IMG/VR virus record: IMGVR_UViG_3300042557_000834
Location: 1 to 35,891 of that record
Origin: a virus
Strand: one strand, 5' to 3'
Length of the DNA: 35,891 nucleotides
Below, piece by piece: positions 17,077 to 25,602 of the stretch. Numbering within the stretch: position 1 is the stretch's first letter; every line of letters starts with the position of its first letter. The notes under the pieces were generated by a model that saw only the letters and a list, made by a program, of their open reading frames with translations, was not told where the DNA came from and did no database searches. A program made the translations under genes and the position numbers.

Positions 17077-20000
17077 TTAAGCATTTTCAATAACATCAAT
17101 AACAGATGTCAATGCCTCAATTGCATCATCGTGGTGGTAACCGAGATCGTAGAGTTCTACTCCATCTTCATTGGCAAGTGCTTCAATGCCGTAGTAGTCA
17201 AGAACAGGGTCAAGAAGCGACTTAATTTCGTAGACCGACATATAGTCAGACTGAACTACGAAAAGACCGTCTTTTTGCTCTTGTTCCATGCCACCAGAGT
17301 TAATGACCTCTTCAAGCATTCTGTATGCATCACGCAATTTGTTCATATTTCGGGTGCTGAGAACTCGTCCAGCCTTAACCTCAATATCTTCATCAAGTTG
17401 CTTCATCATTCCAGAAAGAGCAGAAACGATTGAAGCGATCATTGCATTATGACCTTCACCGCCTCCACCACAACCGCAGTCATCTTTGTCGCCACGGGTG
17501 AATGGCTTTTCAACGACTTCATCGTCATCATCTTCGCCTTCCATGACCCAGTTATCGTCGCCAGTCATGTAAGAGACGAATTCTGGCTCGTCATCCATAA
17601 ACTTACGGAGTGCCATGTAAGCCATTTCATTGGCTTTTTCTTCGTCATCAGTCTCAAAGTCTGGCTCTGATTGGTTCTCTGACTCAAGACGCTCGGCGAA
17701 CTGCTCCATCATCTGCATGTTCTTCTCGTCATCACCAGTGTCTGCAAGCAGATACTTGAGTTCATCAGCCGAAAGGGTCAAGAGTGATTTGCCGTCTCCG
17801 AGTCGTGCAAGACGCTCATTCCACTGCGAATCGCTCCAGACTGAACCGTCTCTAATGCCCTTGAGTTTCTTGCGACAGTTCTTCATGCCTGGGTGGTGGC
17901 AACCTTCGTTCGGCCAGAGACCAGTTGTTTCGTGATGTAGCCAAGCGCAAATATTGCTCAATGGATAAAGTTCTGGATGGTTGGCGAGGATTACTCGGCA
18001 ACGACGGAATCCGCCTGGCTTCTTCATGATTGGACGCCAGTAGCGGAGAAGTTTCTCAAGGTTGCCACGGCGAGGACCGTATCCACGGGTCTGTGCTGTA
18101 ATAATTTCTTGAGGAATAATCCCGCCCAGTGGGTCAGCCTTTTCTGGCGACTTTGGCTTTACGCCGAAAGGAATTTGTGGATCTTCATCCATTCCGTAGC
18201 GATCTTCGTAACGGCGTTCAGCATCAGAACCACTTGGGACATTGTCGTTGTTCATGTTCAAATAAACCGTTTGTGGCTTAACCCTTGTTGGGTCACCAAA
18301 CATGAATTCGCCATTCTCAAAATGATAAGAAACACGCAATGTCATCTGACCCTTTTCACCACGGTGATCAAATACAACGCTATTAGCGTCTGACTCACGA
18401 ACACGGACAGCACCACCAAAGCGCTTTGAAAGAGCGTAAGGGAGATTTGCCTGACGACCCATCTTTGGGTTCCGCGCTTGCACGCCATCATCTTCGCCAT
18501 ATCCTTCGCCTTTTTTCCGTAAAGCGTTAGAGGTCGGTGGTTGGCTTGCTCGTCGGAGTCTTGCAGTATTTTGCGCAAGAATTCGTTCACGGGCTACTTG
18601 ACCCGCTGAACGGTCAACGCTGTCAGGGCGACGACGATCATTTGCACCTGTTCTTGTGTCAGGACCATATGACTGAAGCGTGCCATCACGCTGTTCTCTT
18701 AGGTATTCACTATCCTTTGGCGGTCGTCCAGCGCGATCCTGCAACCGCCCGTCAGCGCCTTCTGTAATGTATCCAGGCTTGTATTCAGTCCGACTAGCCC
18801 TATCAGCCGAATCGGGTTTTCTATTTGGGGCTGAACGGTCTGTTCTGTCAGCACCCCTACGGTCATCTGCACCAGTTGGTCGTGTGTCACGGCGTCCAAC
18901 TCCTGCACGGACTGGTTGATCTCCGCCCGTTGAAGGAATTGGGCGACCAACTTGTCCTACACCTGCGCGTACTGGCTGATCCCCACCAGTTGATTGACGG
19001 TCAGGGCGAGTTCCAACACCTGCGCGTACTGGCTGGTCACCACCTGTTGAGTTACCTACACCACGGTTCGCTTGAACTCGTTGTGCGGAATCGCCCATTC
19101 GGTTCGGTGCCGAACGGTCTGTTCTGTCAGCACCCCTACGGTCATCTGCGCTCGTTGGTCTGCGTGAATCAGTCTGTCCACGGCGAGTAGCAGCGTCTGT
19201 TGCCTGTGGTGTTCCGCGATTAGCAGCGACTCGTTCTGCTGAGTCAATTCGTCGTGCTGGTGGTGAATTGTCAATACGATCTGCTGGCTTGCGATCAGCG
19301 GCAGATGATCGTGCGGCTTGACCAGCAAGACGGTCGGATTGTGCTTGGTTACGGCGTGCGCGTGTTGCATCAGTATTCGCACGACCGATTTCAGCCTGTG
19401 CTTGTGCTCCACGACCAACTGTCTGCTTGTCAAATGCGGCACGGGCACGGGCGCGTGCATTGCGTTCTGCTTCAGAGCGGTCTTCCACTCGGGCGTTTGG
19501 TTTGATTCCTTGTGCGCGAAGTTGACCACGAACAAAGCGACGACGCTCTTGCTCGTATTTTCCGCCAGCAGCACTTTGACGCTTATATGGAACTCGTTGC
19601 TCCTGTGGGGTGCCGTCAAAGATCATTCCGTCACCGTCACTGTCAACGGCGTCCATTGAACCTTGCGCAGTTGCGCCTGGTGCTCCAGTGCGTTGACCAA
19701 CAGTTCCTGCTTGCTGACCAACAGTTGCTTTTGTTCCCATTTCGTCCGCCTTGATTGAAATTGTTCCAGTCAACTGGTTTGCACCATGGAGAACTGGAGA
19801 TACTTCGTAAAGTTCAACTGACTTCAAGATGTTTGCTTGGCGCTGTGGATCAAAGTCGGCATCAAGTGTCTTGTAGCCGATTGACCACTCTTGCTCTTCG
19901 CCAAAGAACGAAACATCAGCGAAAGCCTGACGACCACGCTCTGATTTCAAGTTGAACTGAACGCGTGCATAGACACCGCCAATTCCAGCACGCTTCATCT

Positions 20001-20265
20001 TCATTGGAAGGCGTGGGTCAGATGCTGGGACTTCATAAATCTCAAGAACTTTGCCGATTGGCTCATTCCAGTTGTGACCCCAGACAACGCGTGGCTTGCG
20101 ACGCTTTAGGCTTTCATTAAATGCGCCAGATACGATGATGTCACCAACGGAGTCCTTGTTGCCAATACCTGCAACAAAAGCCTCAACAATTCCAAGCGCT
20201 TCGTCAATGGTTACTTGACCTTGTAGCGCCTTATATTCTTGTGCGTCATCATATTGTGTTGGCAT
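17077..20265 (-). CDS. Prohead protease (HK97/U35-like) fused to long disordered repeats and a scaffold-like C terminus
   Basis: 1062 residues, several times a normal prohead protease. Residues 1-175 are the protease: GHNWNEPIGK (H64), EEQEWSIGY (S128) and LYEVSPVLHGAN (E154), the expected His/Ser/acid arrangement. Residues 208-217 form a DSDGDG calcium-loop-like motif. About 220-590 is Arg/Ala/Asp/Gly-rich disorder with repeats of STGGDQPVRAGVG and DDRRGADRTDRSAPN. A folded region follows with CAWLHHETTGLWPNEGCHHP plus a further Cys (possible metal site), then acidic stretches and DDCGCGGG. The end has a KAGRVLSTRNMNKLRDAYRMLEEV helix typical of scaffold domains of capsid proteases. ATG 20265 has AAGGAG. 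It processes and assembles the prohead, and may trim packaged proteins (inference). Confidence 0.88.
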   Translation of the reverse strand: MPTQYDDAQEYKALQGQVTIDEALGIVEAFVAGIGNKDSVGDIIVSGAFNESLKRRKPRVVWGHNWNEPIGKVLEIYEVPASDPRLPMKMKRAGIGGVYARVQFNLKSERGRQAFADVSFFGEEQEWSIGYKTLDADFDPQRQANILKSVELYEVSPVLHGANQLTGTISIKADEMGTKATVGQQAGTVGQRTGAPGATAQGSMDAVDSDGDGMIFDGTPQEQRVPYKRQSAAGGKYEQERRRFVRGQLRAQGIKPNARVEDRSEAERNARARARAAFDKQTVGRGAQAQAEIGRANTDATRARRNQAQSDRLAGQAARSSAADRKPADRIDNSPPARRIDSAERVAANRGTPQATDAATRRGQTDSRRPTSADDRRGADRTDRSAPNRMGDSAQRVQANRGVGNSTGGDQPVRAGVGTRPDRQSTGGDQPVRAGVGQVGRPIPSTGGDQPVRAGVGRRDTRPTGADDRRGADRTDRSAPNRKPDSADRASRTEYKPGYITEGADGRLQDRAGRPPKDSEYLREQRDGTLQSYGPDTRTGANDRRRPDSVDRSAGQVARERILAQNTARLRRASQPPTSNALRKKGEGYGEDDGVQARNPKMGRQANLPYALSKRFGGAVRVRESDANSVVFDHRGEKGQMTLRVSYHFENGEFMFGDPTRVKPQTVYLNMNNDNVPSGSDAERRYEDRYGMDEDPQIPFGVKPKSPEKADPLGGIIPQEIITAQTRGYGPRRGNLEKLLRYWRPIMKKPGGFRRCRVILANHPELYPLSNICAWLHHETTGLWPNEGCHHPGMKNCRKKLKGIRDGSVWSDSQWNERLARLGDGKSLLTLSADELKYLLADTGDDEKNMQMMEQFAERLESENQSEPDFETDDEEKANEMAYMALRKFMDDEPEFVSYMTGDDNWVMEGEDDDDEVVEKPFTRGDKDDCGCGGGGEGHNAMIASIVSALSGMMKQLDEDIEVKAGRVLSTRNMNKLRDAYRMLEEVINSGGMEQEQKDGLFVVQSDYMSVYEIKSLLDPVLDYYGIEALANEDGVELYDLGYHHDDAIEALTSVIDVIENA
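18833..18870 (-). repeat. 38-bp direct repeat, copy 1
   Basis: Identical to 19112-19149. It encodes the ADDRRGADRTDRSA repeat in the disordered region of the prohead protease gene. Nearby at about 18900-19060 are three less perfect DNA copies of the STGGDQPVRAGVG repeat. Confidence 0.85.
19112..19149 (-). repeat. 38-bp direct repeat, copy 2
   Basis: Exact copy of 18833-18870, 279 bases apart (a multiple of three, so recombination between copies keeps the frame). Both encode the same Arg/Asp-rich repeat in the protease linker. Confidence 0.85.
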
Positions 20266-20284
20266 TTTTGCTCCTTGGGTATAT

Positions 20285-20305
20285 ACAACAATAAACTATT
20301 GTTGT
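20285..20305. promoter_or_regulatory. Inverted repeat upstream of the protease gene
   Basis: Perfect 9-base arms ACAACAATA and TATTGTTGT around a 3-base loop, about 20 bases before the protease start codon and just upstream of its ribosome-binding site. AT-rich, without a T-run. Could be an operator or a leader hairpin; not a convincing terminator. Confidence 0.4.
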
Positions 20306-20322
20306 CTCCAAAAATGCAACAC

Positions 20323-20352
20323 TTTCAGTAAAGTCAATATGTTTTACTGAAA
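20323..20352. promoter_or_regulatory. Inverted repeat just after the portal stop codon
   Basis: Perfect 10-base arms TTTCAGTAAA (20323-20332) and TTTACTGAAA (20343-20352), loop of 10. On the minus strand a TTGACT hexamer lies at its loop and right arm. A T5 run follows after eight bases, so it might be a weak terminator or an operator at an internal promoter. The 88-base gap holding both hairpins is the longest break between the portal and the next genes. Confidence 0.4.
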
Positions 20353-20353
20353 A

Positions 20354-22567
20354 TCAATCAAACCTAAACCTCAGACGACAGCGACAATTAAATGTCAGTG
20401 CTGGTGGCGCGAGTGGGTCGCCAGGAAACCTGAGTGCAATGCCATCAACCATGAATCCGTCGCCAAAATCAACAGTCTTTCCCTCAAGGAATTTGTGCGT
20501 GTTTCGTACTCGCGAGTCTTTTCTGGTCAACCATGTCTTAGTTACTCCAGCGTCAAGGCTCTTGCCTGCCATGAATACTCCTGCGTTGTATGAAGTTTGC
20601 GCTTCATGTTCAGCCATTGCACGGCGTCGTTTGGAAAGAAGGTTTACGAAAATTGCGATCAAAGCAGCCCGTAGAAGGAGTGACTTTTCTTCTTCTTCGC
20701 CAACCGCAAGGGCAACGAGCACAGCGGCAGATATTTCCTCAAGGGTTGATTGGTTTGCTTGTTGCATGCGAGCCAACTGCTCTGCGGCAAACTTCTGCAT
20801 TTCTTCCTCGTCTATTTGGGCAGGAAGACTTGAGCGAGATGAAACATATTCCTTAGCCTCGGTGTAAATGGAGGTAATAATTGGGGTTAGGTCGTCTGCT
20901 AGTTGCTTATCCCAAATCTCTTTATCAAAGATCATTTCGGCGGTAAGTATTCCAGACGAAAGAGCCTTCATCCCTCGTTTGCCAAAAGCCTTCTCTAGAA
21001 CAACTCGTTGCTGTCTCTCAAAGACTCTTTCTAGTGCACGATCCATTATTTCTGTCCACCTATCGGTGTCAGAGTCCGCTTTTGTCTCAACTTCTTCTAA
21101 AAACTTGCGTTGCATTTGATGTTGGATTTCCTCAAATGCTGAAAGTTGCTGGTCTGGAGTCATCGCTCCAGTTTGCGGAGATGTTGCTTCTGGAACTTCA
21201 ATTGGTGTTGGTGGTGCTGGCTGTGGCATTTCGGGAGCGCCAGGAACTGGAGGTAATCCACCAGGAACTGCGTTCGGATCTGCTGGAGCACTTTGATCAA
21301 CACCTGCCATATCAACGGGCATTTGTTCTTCAGGCTTGAATGGCTTTTCGGTGTTAGCGATTGGCGTGAGGTTTGGATTAGAGAGAAGCGAGTCAGCAAG
21401 TTCTGATTCAACTTTCTTTCTTCCAGACGCTGTTCGGTATTCATTCAAACTAATCAGACCCTGTTGGAATTCGTCCATCACATAGCGTTCACGCTCTTGC
21501 TTGGCAAGAATAAGAATTGGAATGTCGTTGGTATCAAAGTCAACATAATACTTATCGTCAAGTTCATCAAAAGCGCGAGCAAGAGTATGTAAGTGAGGAG
21601 CCATTGTCTCCATCCAAAAAACTCTGATCTCTTCGCTTGCGTTACTGAAAGTTCTTCCAGAAGCATTACCAATTACCGACTCTGGAACACCAAACGCTGC
21701 GAATATTTCATTCTTCTGAATCTCTCGCATTTGCACATAAGCGGCATCGCGAGGTGATGCAGATGTATCAACATAATCAACGCCATCGCTTGACGCAATA
21801 ACTGTTGTAGATCCAGCACGCGAAAGATTTCCACGGAACCTGCTCTTTAACTCTTGCTTGTCATCATCTTCCATTTCACCACGGACTACTAGTAATCCGC
21901 CTGGGCGACCATCGTTGAGAAGGTAGTTTCGGTTATAAATCTTTGCAAGGTTTTCTAATTCAATTGCAATTCCTGCTGATTCCATTGGCGTCATTGAAAG
22001 GTATGGATCAAGCGGGTGTGGTCGGCGAATCCAGCAAACATCATCTGGCTTAAGCGTGAACTTTGTTCCGTTACGCATATCTACTTCGTATCCCGAAATA
22101 AATTTCTTCGGATCTGGGATTGGCGCAGTGTGTTGCGGTGGGAGAATTTGAAGAGCGATTATGCTTCCGTCACGACCTCGCACTTTTTCAATAAAGACAC
22201 CACGGGTGCTCATTAAGAGTTGAGCAGAAACCCTGTATCTAAAAGCAAAAGAGTTTTCGCCATCGTTTGATTTAGAGTTAAAAATCTCAAGTAGTGGTTT
22301 ATTTGCCTTGGTTAGTTCTCCACGCTGATCGTTGTCTTTACGGAGAATAACTGGAAGGCGTGCTTGGTTTCCTGCGATTGCATCTATGCAACGGAATACC
22401 CAAGTAACTCTTTGCATTCCCTCGCGGTATGCACGCTCAATGTCCCAGCCATCTTTGTATGGTTTTCCTGCGCGTGCCGCGTCAAAAGCAACTGGGGCGC
22501 CTGGGTTTGACATGGCTTTTTCTGAGCCATTCTGCAAACTTTTATTTGAACCGCTATTCCACGCCAT
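20354..22567 (-). CDS. Portal protein fused to MuF-type head morphogenesis domain
   Basis: 737 residues. Residues about 40-410 match the HK97-type portal pattern (GWDIERAYREGMQRVTWVFR, PPQHTAPIPD, PHPLDPYLSMTPMESA, FGVPESVIGNA, GLISLNEYR). This dodecameric ring at the capsid vertex passes DNA during packaging. A Pro-rich linker (about 415-480) and a helical region follow. The last 65 residues are MuF-like: TWLTRKDSRVRNTHKFLEGKT, PGDP and NCRC at the end. MuF is usually a separate gene product, so this is a fusion. ATG 22567 overlaps the stop of the upstream small membrane protein by one base (TAATG). TerL is divergently transcribed on the other side of that small gene. Confidence 0.92.
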   Translation of the reverse strand: MAWNSGSNKSLQNGSEKAMSNPGAPVAFDAARAGKPYKDGWDIERAYREGMQRVTWVFRCIDAIAGNQARLPVILRKDNDQRGELTKANKPLLEIFNSKSNDGENSFAFRYRVSAQLLMSTRGVFIEKVRGRDGSIIALQILPPQHTAPIPDPKKFISGYEVDMRNGTKFTLKPDDVCWIRRPHPLDPYLSMTPMESAGIAIELENLAKIYNRNYLLNDGRPGGLLVVRGEMEDDDKQELKSRFRGNLSRAGSTTVIASSDGVDYVDTSASPRDAAYVQMREIQKNEIFAAFGVPESVIGNASGRTFSNASEEIRVFWMETMAPHLHTLARAFDELDDKYYVDFDTNDIPILILAKQERERYVMDEFQQGLISLNEYRTASGRKKVESELADSLLSNPNLTPIANTEKPFKPEEQMPVDMAGVDQSAPADPNAVPGGLPPVPGAPEMPQPAPPTPIEVPEATSPQTGAMTPDQQLSAFEEIQHQMQRKFLEEVETKADSDTDRWTEIMDRALERVFERQQRVVLEKAFGKRGMKALSSGILTAEMIFDKEIWDKQLADDLTPIITSIYTEAKEYVSSRSSLPAQIDEEEMQKFAAEQLARMQQANQSTLEEISAAVLVALAVGEEEEKSLLLRAALIAIFVNLLSKRRRAMAEHEAQTSYNAGVFMAGKSLDAGVTKTWLTRKDSRVRNTHKFLEGKTVDFGDGFMVDGIALRFPGDPLAPPALTFNCRCRLRFRFD

Positions 22568-22743
22568 TATTCAGACCCCAACAGGTAACCATAGATACCG
22601 CAAGTAATACCACCGACTATGAATCCTGCTGGGAAAAACATGAGACCAGAGCCGAGAGTTGTACCTACCACGAATAAAACCATCAAACAGTTCGCAAGGT
22701 TGCTTCTTGTCCCAAATTTTTTTATTTTCTGGAAAATATCCAT
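22567..22743 (-). CDS. Small membrane protein (58 aa), first gene of the leftward block
   Basis: A short frame: basic N terminus (MDIFQKIKKFGTRSN), then hydrophobic stretches at about residues 17-33 and 36-56 separated by Gly/Pro, ending GSE. This suggests two membrane helices. AAGGTG lies eight bases before ATG 22743, and its stop shares a base with the portal start, so it is probably real and coupled. It could be a holin-like, superinfection-exclusion or membrane-anchoring protein; size and topology alone do not decide. Confidence 0.65.
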   Translation of the reverse strand: MDIFQKIKKFGTRSNLANCLMVLFVVGTTLGSGLMFFPAGFIVGGITCGIYGYLLGSE

Positions 22744-22783
22744 TCAGACCATCACCTTAGCAAATGAGAGACCTAATAAATAC

Positions 22784-22794
22784 TACATTATGTA
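22784..22794. promoter_or_regulatory. Palindrome in the divergent promoter region
   Basis: TACAT-T-ATGTA, perfect 5-base arms, in the 74 bases between the leftward membrane-protein start (22743) and the rightward TerL start (22818). On the minus strand it contains CATAAT, a -10-like box. Both gene blocks must start near here, so an operator or overlapping divergent promoter is plausible; no convincing -35 box is seen. Confidence 0.35.
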
Positions 22795-22817
22795 TGTACC
22801 TATTTTTGCGGAGACAC

Positions 22818-24122
22818 ATGGCTGACTGGAAACAAATTTATGATTACCTTCAACCGAAGGAACCTTTGTTTTGTCCAGAGGAACCATCCATCACTCAAAA
22901 AGTCTTTTTGAGATCATACGCTATTGAAGGACTCTTCGGTGGAGCAGCGGGTGGAGGAAAATCCTCCGCTTTGCTTATGTCCGCATTGCAGTATGTGGAT
23001 GTACCTAATTACTCAGCAATTCTGTTCCGCCGTACCTACGCTGACTTAGCCCTACCTGGTGCTTTGATGGACCGTTTTCGTAGTTGGATATCTAATTATG
23101 ATGATGTCCACTGGAACGCTAATAGTTATGTGGCTACATTTCCATCTGGCGCTCGTATTTCGTTTGGTTATTTAAATAACACAAATGACTATTTACGATA
23201 TAAAGGTTCTGAATTTCAATTCATTGGGATGGACGAGGTCACAGAAATCAGGGAAAGTGACTACCGATATATGTTCTCCCGTTTGCGCAGACCAGCAAGC
23301 GGACCTTTGTCAAAAGTCCCTTTGAGGATGAGATCAGCATCAAACCCAGCACCCAATTGGGTTCGGCAACGATTTATCGTTGAGGGCAAGCAGGAGAGCC
23401 GAGTTTTCGTACCGTCCTTTTTGACGGATAACCCAGGAATTGATGCAGAATCCTACCGACAGGCTCTTTCCGCGCTTGACCCGATTGAGCGTAGGCGCTT
23501 GGAAATGGGTGACTGGTGGGCAACCACTTTGGGCACATTATTTGACAGAACCGACTTTGTGATCATTGACCCGACCGATGTTCCTCAAATAACCAGTTCA
23601 GCCCGAGCCGTAAGGTTTTGGGACTTAGCGGCGACCGAGCCTCATTCTGGAAACTTGAACCCCGACTGGACGGTTGGGACGCTGATGCTTTTTGATCAGG
23701 GAATTGCCTATGTAATGGATGTCCGAAAGATTAGGGCTAAGTCGGACAAGGTTGAAGCCTTCATTTCCCAAACCGCCATGGAAGACGGCAAGGGTGTGGC
23801 GATACGAATGGAGCAAGAGCCAGGATCGTCGGGTAAGGCATTGATTGACCAGTACGCGAGGTATGTGGTTCCTGGTTGGGACTTGATGGGTATTCGTTCA
23901 ACTGGCGACAAATTAACCCGAGCCAGACCCTTCGCAGCCGCTGTAGCCAATGGCAATGTTCGCCTAGTTCGTGCGTCATGGCTCTCTGACTGGCTTGACG
24001 AATTCTCATCATTTCCTGAAGCGTGTGACCACGACGACCAAGTTGACTCTGCGGTTGGGGCTTTTACATTTTTAACTGGTTTGGGGTTGCCTCAGAGGAG
24101 TAGAGCCACTATCATCGTCTGA
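22818..24122 (+). CDS. terL: Terminase large subunit
   Basis: 434 residues from ATG 22818, chosen over ATG 22764 because GCGGAGA precedes it, the same pattern used by the tail genes here. N-terminal ATPase: Walker A GGAAGGGKSS (41-50) and Walker B FQFIGMDE (D139, E140). C-terminal RNase H-like nuclease: FWDLAATE (D269) and DHDDQVDSAVGAF (D406/D407/D410). It drives DNA packaging through the portal and cuts concatemers. No small subunit is recognised nearby. It heads the rightward block and is divergent from the portal, which is unusual since the two are normally adjacent and co-directional. Confidence 0.95.
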   Translation: MADWKQIYDYLQPKEPLFCPEEPSITQKVFLRSYAIEGLFGGAAGGGKSSALLMSALQYVDVPNYSAILFRRTYADLALPGALMDRFRSWISNYDDVHWNANSYVATFPSGARISFGYLNNTNDYLRYKGSEFQFIGMDEVTEIRESDYRYMFSRLRRPASGPLSKVPLRMRSASNPAPNWVRQRFIVEGKQESRVFVPSFLTDNPGIDAESYRQALSALDPIERRRLEMGDWWATTLGTLFDRTDFVIIDPTDVPQITSSARAVRFWDLAATEPHSGNLNPDWTVGTLMLFDQGIAYVMDVRKIRAKSDKVEAFISQTAMEDGKGVAIRMEQEPGSSGKALIDQYARYVVPGWDLMGIRSTGDKLTRARPFAAAVANGNVRLVRASWLSDWLDEFSSFPEACDHDDQVDSAVGAFTFLTGLGLPQRSRATIIV

Positions 24123-24152
24123 ACATATACCACTATTGCCCGAGGGGGTCAG

Positions 24153-24392
24153 ATGAAAAAGCCAACAAAACTACAACTAAAACAAGCCTCAGAGCGCAGT
24201 CGGATCAAGATTTCTGACTGGGTTTGTGACGAAAGAATTGAAAAAGGACTGAGCCAAGAGGCACTTGCAAACATCGCAGGCGTTGACCGCAAGACAATCA
24301 ACCGAATTGAAAACGGTCACTTTTCGCCAAGCATTGACACGATGGTGCGTATCGCTTTGGCACTCAACGCAGACATTCCTGAGTTGGTGTAA
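24153..24392 (+). CDS. XRE-family helix-turn-helix regulator (79 aa)
   Basis: Single Cro/C1-type HTH: RIEKGLSQEALANIAGVDRK followed by TINRIENGHFSPSIDTMVRIALAL, covering nearly the whole protein, which has a basic N terminus. Start ATG 24153 has GAGGGGG four bases upstream. It follows terL by 30 bases and precedes the recombination genes. Too small to carry a cleavable repressor domain. Probably controls the divergent blocks or the recombination cluster (inference). Confidence 0.88.
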   Translation: MKKPTKLQLKQASERSRIKISDWVCDERIEKGLSQEALANIAGVDRKTINRIENGHFSPSIDTMVRIALALNADIPELV

Positions 24393-24394
24393 TA

Positions 24395-24907
24395 ATGAGT
24401 AATCCAGAATGGGAAAATTCTGAAAGGCTCAAGCCACTACTTGATTTCCGCAAGGCAATCATGGAGATTGACGCATTGTGTCTTGCGAACTTGGAAAGCG
24501 AAAACGAGCAAGACCTGTTTGACACGCTTGTTCTATTGCATTCCATCAAGGCTGACATTGGCGTAATCTTCAGTCAGTATTCAGCACTGTTTGCAGACAA
24601 GATTAAGAAAACAGAAGGCACTGCATCAAACGGTCAGGTCATTGAAAAGAAAGTGGCTTCAGAGCGAAAAGGCTGGAAGCACGAAGATTTGGCAAATGAA
24701 GTTTTGCGCAGACTGAACGAAATGTCTGTTGACATGGATACTGGTGAGGTAGTAATGTCCTCACATGAAATAGCAGTAAAACTTTTGGATTATGTACAAC
24801 CGTCGTATTGGAGAGTAAAAGAACTTTCCAAGTTGGGCATTAATGCAGATCAATACTGCGAAGTCGGAGAACTTAAAACAAGCGTAATCGTAAGAAAGGC
24901 ACAATAA
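24395..24907 (+). CDS. Unknown protein upstream of the Rad52-like gene (170 aa)
   Basis: Soluble, largely helical, charged protein. The N-terminal half is acidic helices, and a Lys/Glu-rich segment at about 75-110 leads to a C-terminal part ending in Val- and Lys-rich residues. No catalytic motif recognised. It starts two bases after the HTH gene stop, and its own stop overlaps the annealing-protein start (TAATG), so it probably belongs to the recombination module. A DNA-binding or annealing-partner role is only inferred from position. Confidence 0.75.
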   Translation: MSNPEWENSERLKPLLDFRKAIMEIDALCLANLESENEQDLFDTLVLLHSIKADIGVIFSQYSALFADKIKKTEGTASNGQVIEKKVASERKGWKHEDLANEVLRRLNEMSVDMDTGEVVMSSHEIAVKLLDYVQPSYWRVKELSKLGINADQYCEVGELKTSVIVRKAQ

Positions 24908-25602
24908 TGTCAGATATTTACCACTCACTTAGTGAACCATTTCCGCAGGAGATGGAAAAGCGTTTGAATAAGGGTGGGGCTAATCTCACCTATATTCCAA
25001 TCAGCGAAGTAATCAACCGCATGAATAAGGTTCTCGGTGTAGAAAACTGGTCATTCAATGTCAAGACTTGGCAACAGGTTGGAACATCAATTGTTGCTCA
25101 TGTCATTGTTCATGCAAAAATCAACGACACAATGGTCTCGCGAGACGGCGTTGGTGGACAAAAGATCAAGATGAGCAAACAGGGCGACCCTGTTGACATT
25201 GGCGATGAAGTCAAGGGTGCTGTTTCTGATGCTTTGAAGAAAGCAGTGCAAACACTTGGTGTTGGTCTTTACCTTGCACGAAGCGAGGAAGCAATTGAAA
25301 TTGAGCAAGTAATGGACTCTTATATTTCCCCAGTACAAACTCAGTCAGTTGCCCCTGTTCAGTCCGAAAAGTACACGCAATTCAAGTCCTTGATTGATGG
25401 TCTCCCAGCAGAGGGGAAACAGCACATCAAGAATTTTTGGAATGAAATCTCTGGTGGTCGCAAGACTCCAAAGCCAACAGAATTCACAGATGGTGAACTT
25501 GATGCGTTGATTACTGAATGCATCGCGTTTAGTTTCAATGGATCTTCGGTTGTTTCTCAAAAAGAAGCAGTTAGCGCTCCAGCCCGCAGAGATCTGGAAT
25601 AA
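24907..25602 (+). CDS. Rad52-like single-strand annealing protein
   Basis: 231 residues. The N-terminal 135 carry the Rad52/Rad22-type signature: a NLTYIPISEVINRMNKVLG motif, ENWSFNV, then DPVDIGDEVKGAVSDALKKA and TLGVGLYL. The C terminus is a less conserved tail, as in phage annealing proteins. It pairs complementary strands in phage recombination and replication-linked repair. It is followed without a gap by a Cas4/RecB-like nuclease, which fits a two-part exonuclease plus annealing system. Confidence 0.83.
   Translation: MSDIYHSLSEPFPQEMEKRLNKGGANLTYIPISEVINRMNKVLGVENWSFNVKTWQQVGTSIVAHVIVHAKINDTMVSRDGVGGQKIKMSKQGDPVDIGDEVKGAVSDALKKAVQTLGVGLYLARSEEAIEIEQVMDSYISPVQTQSVAPVQSEKYTQFKSLIDGLPAEGKQHIKNFWNEISGGRKTPKPTEFTDGELDALITECIAFSFNGSSVVSQKEAVSAPARRDLE

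Noticed and set aside
19056-19619. 187-codon minus-strand frame with His/Gln-rich product
   Set aside because: Out-of-frame reading of the repeat linker of the prohead protease gene.
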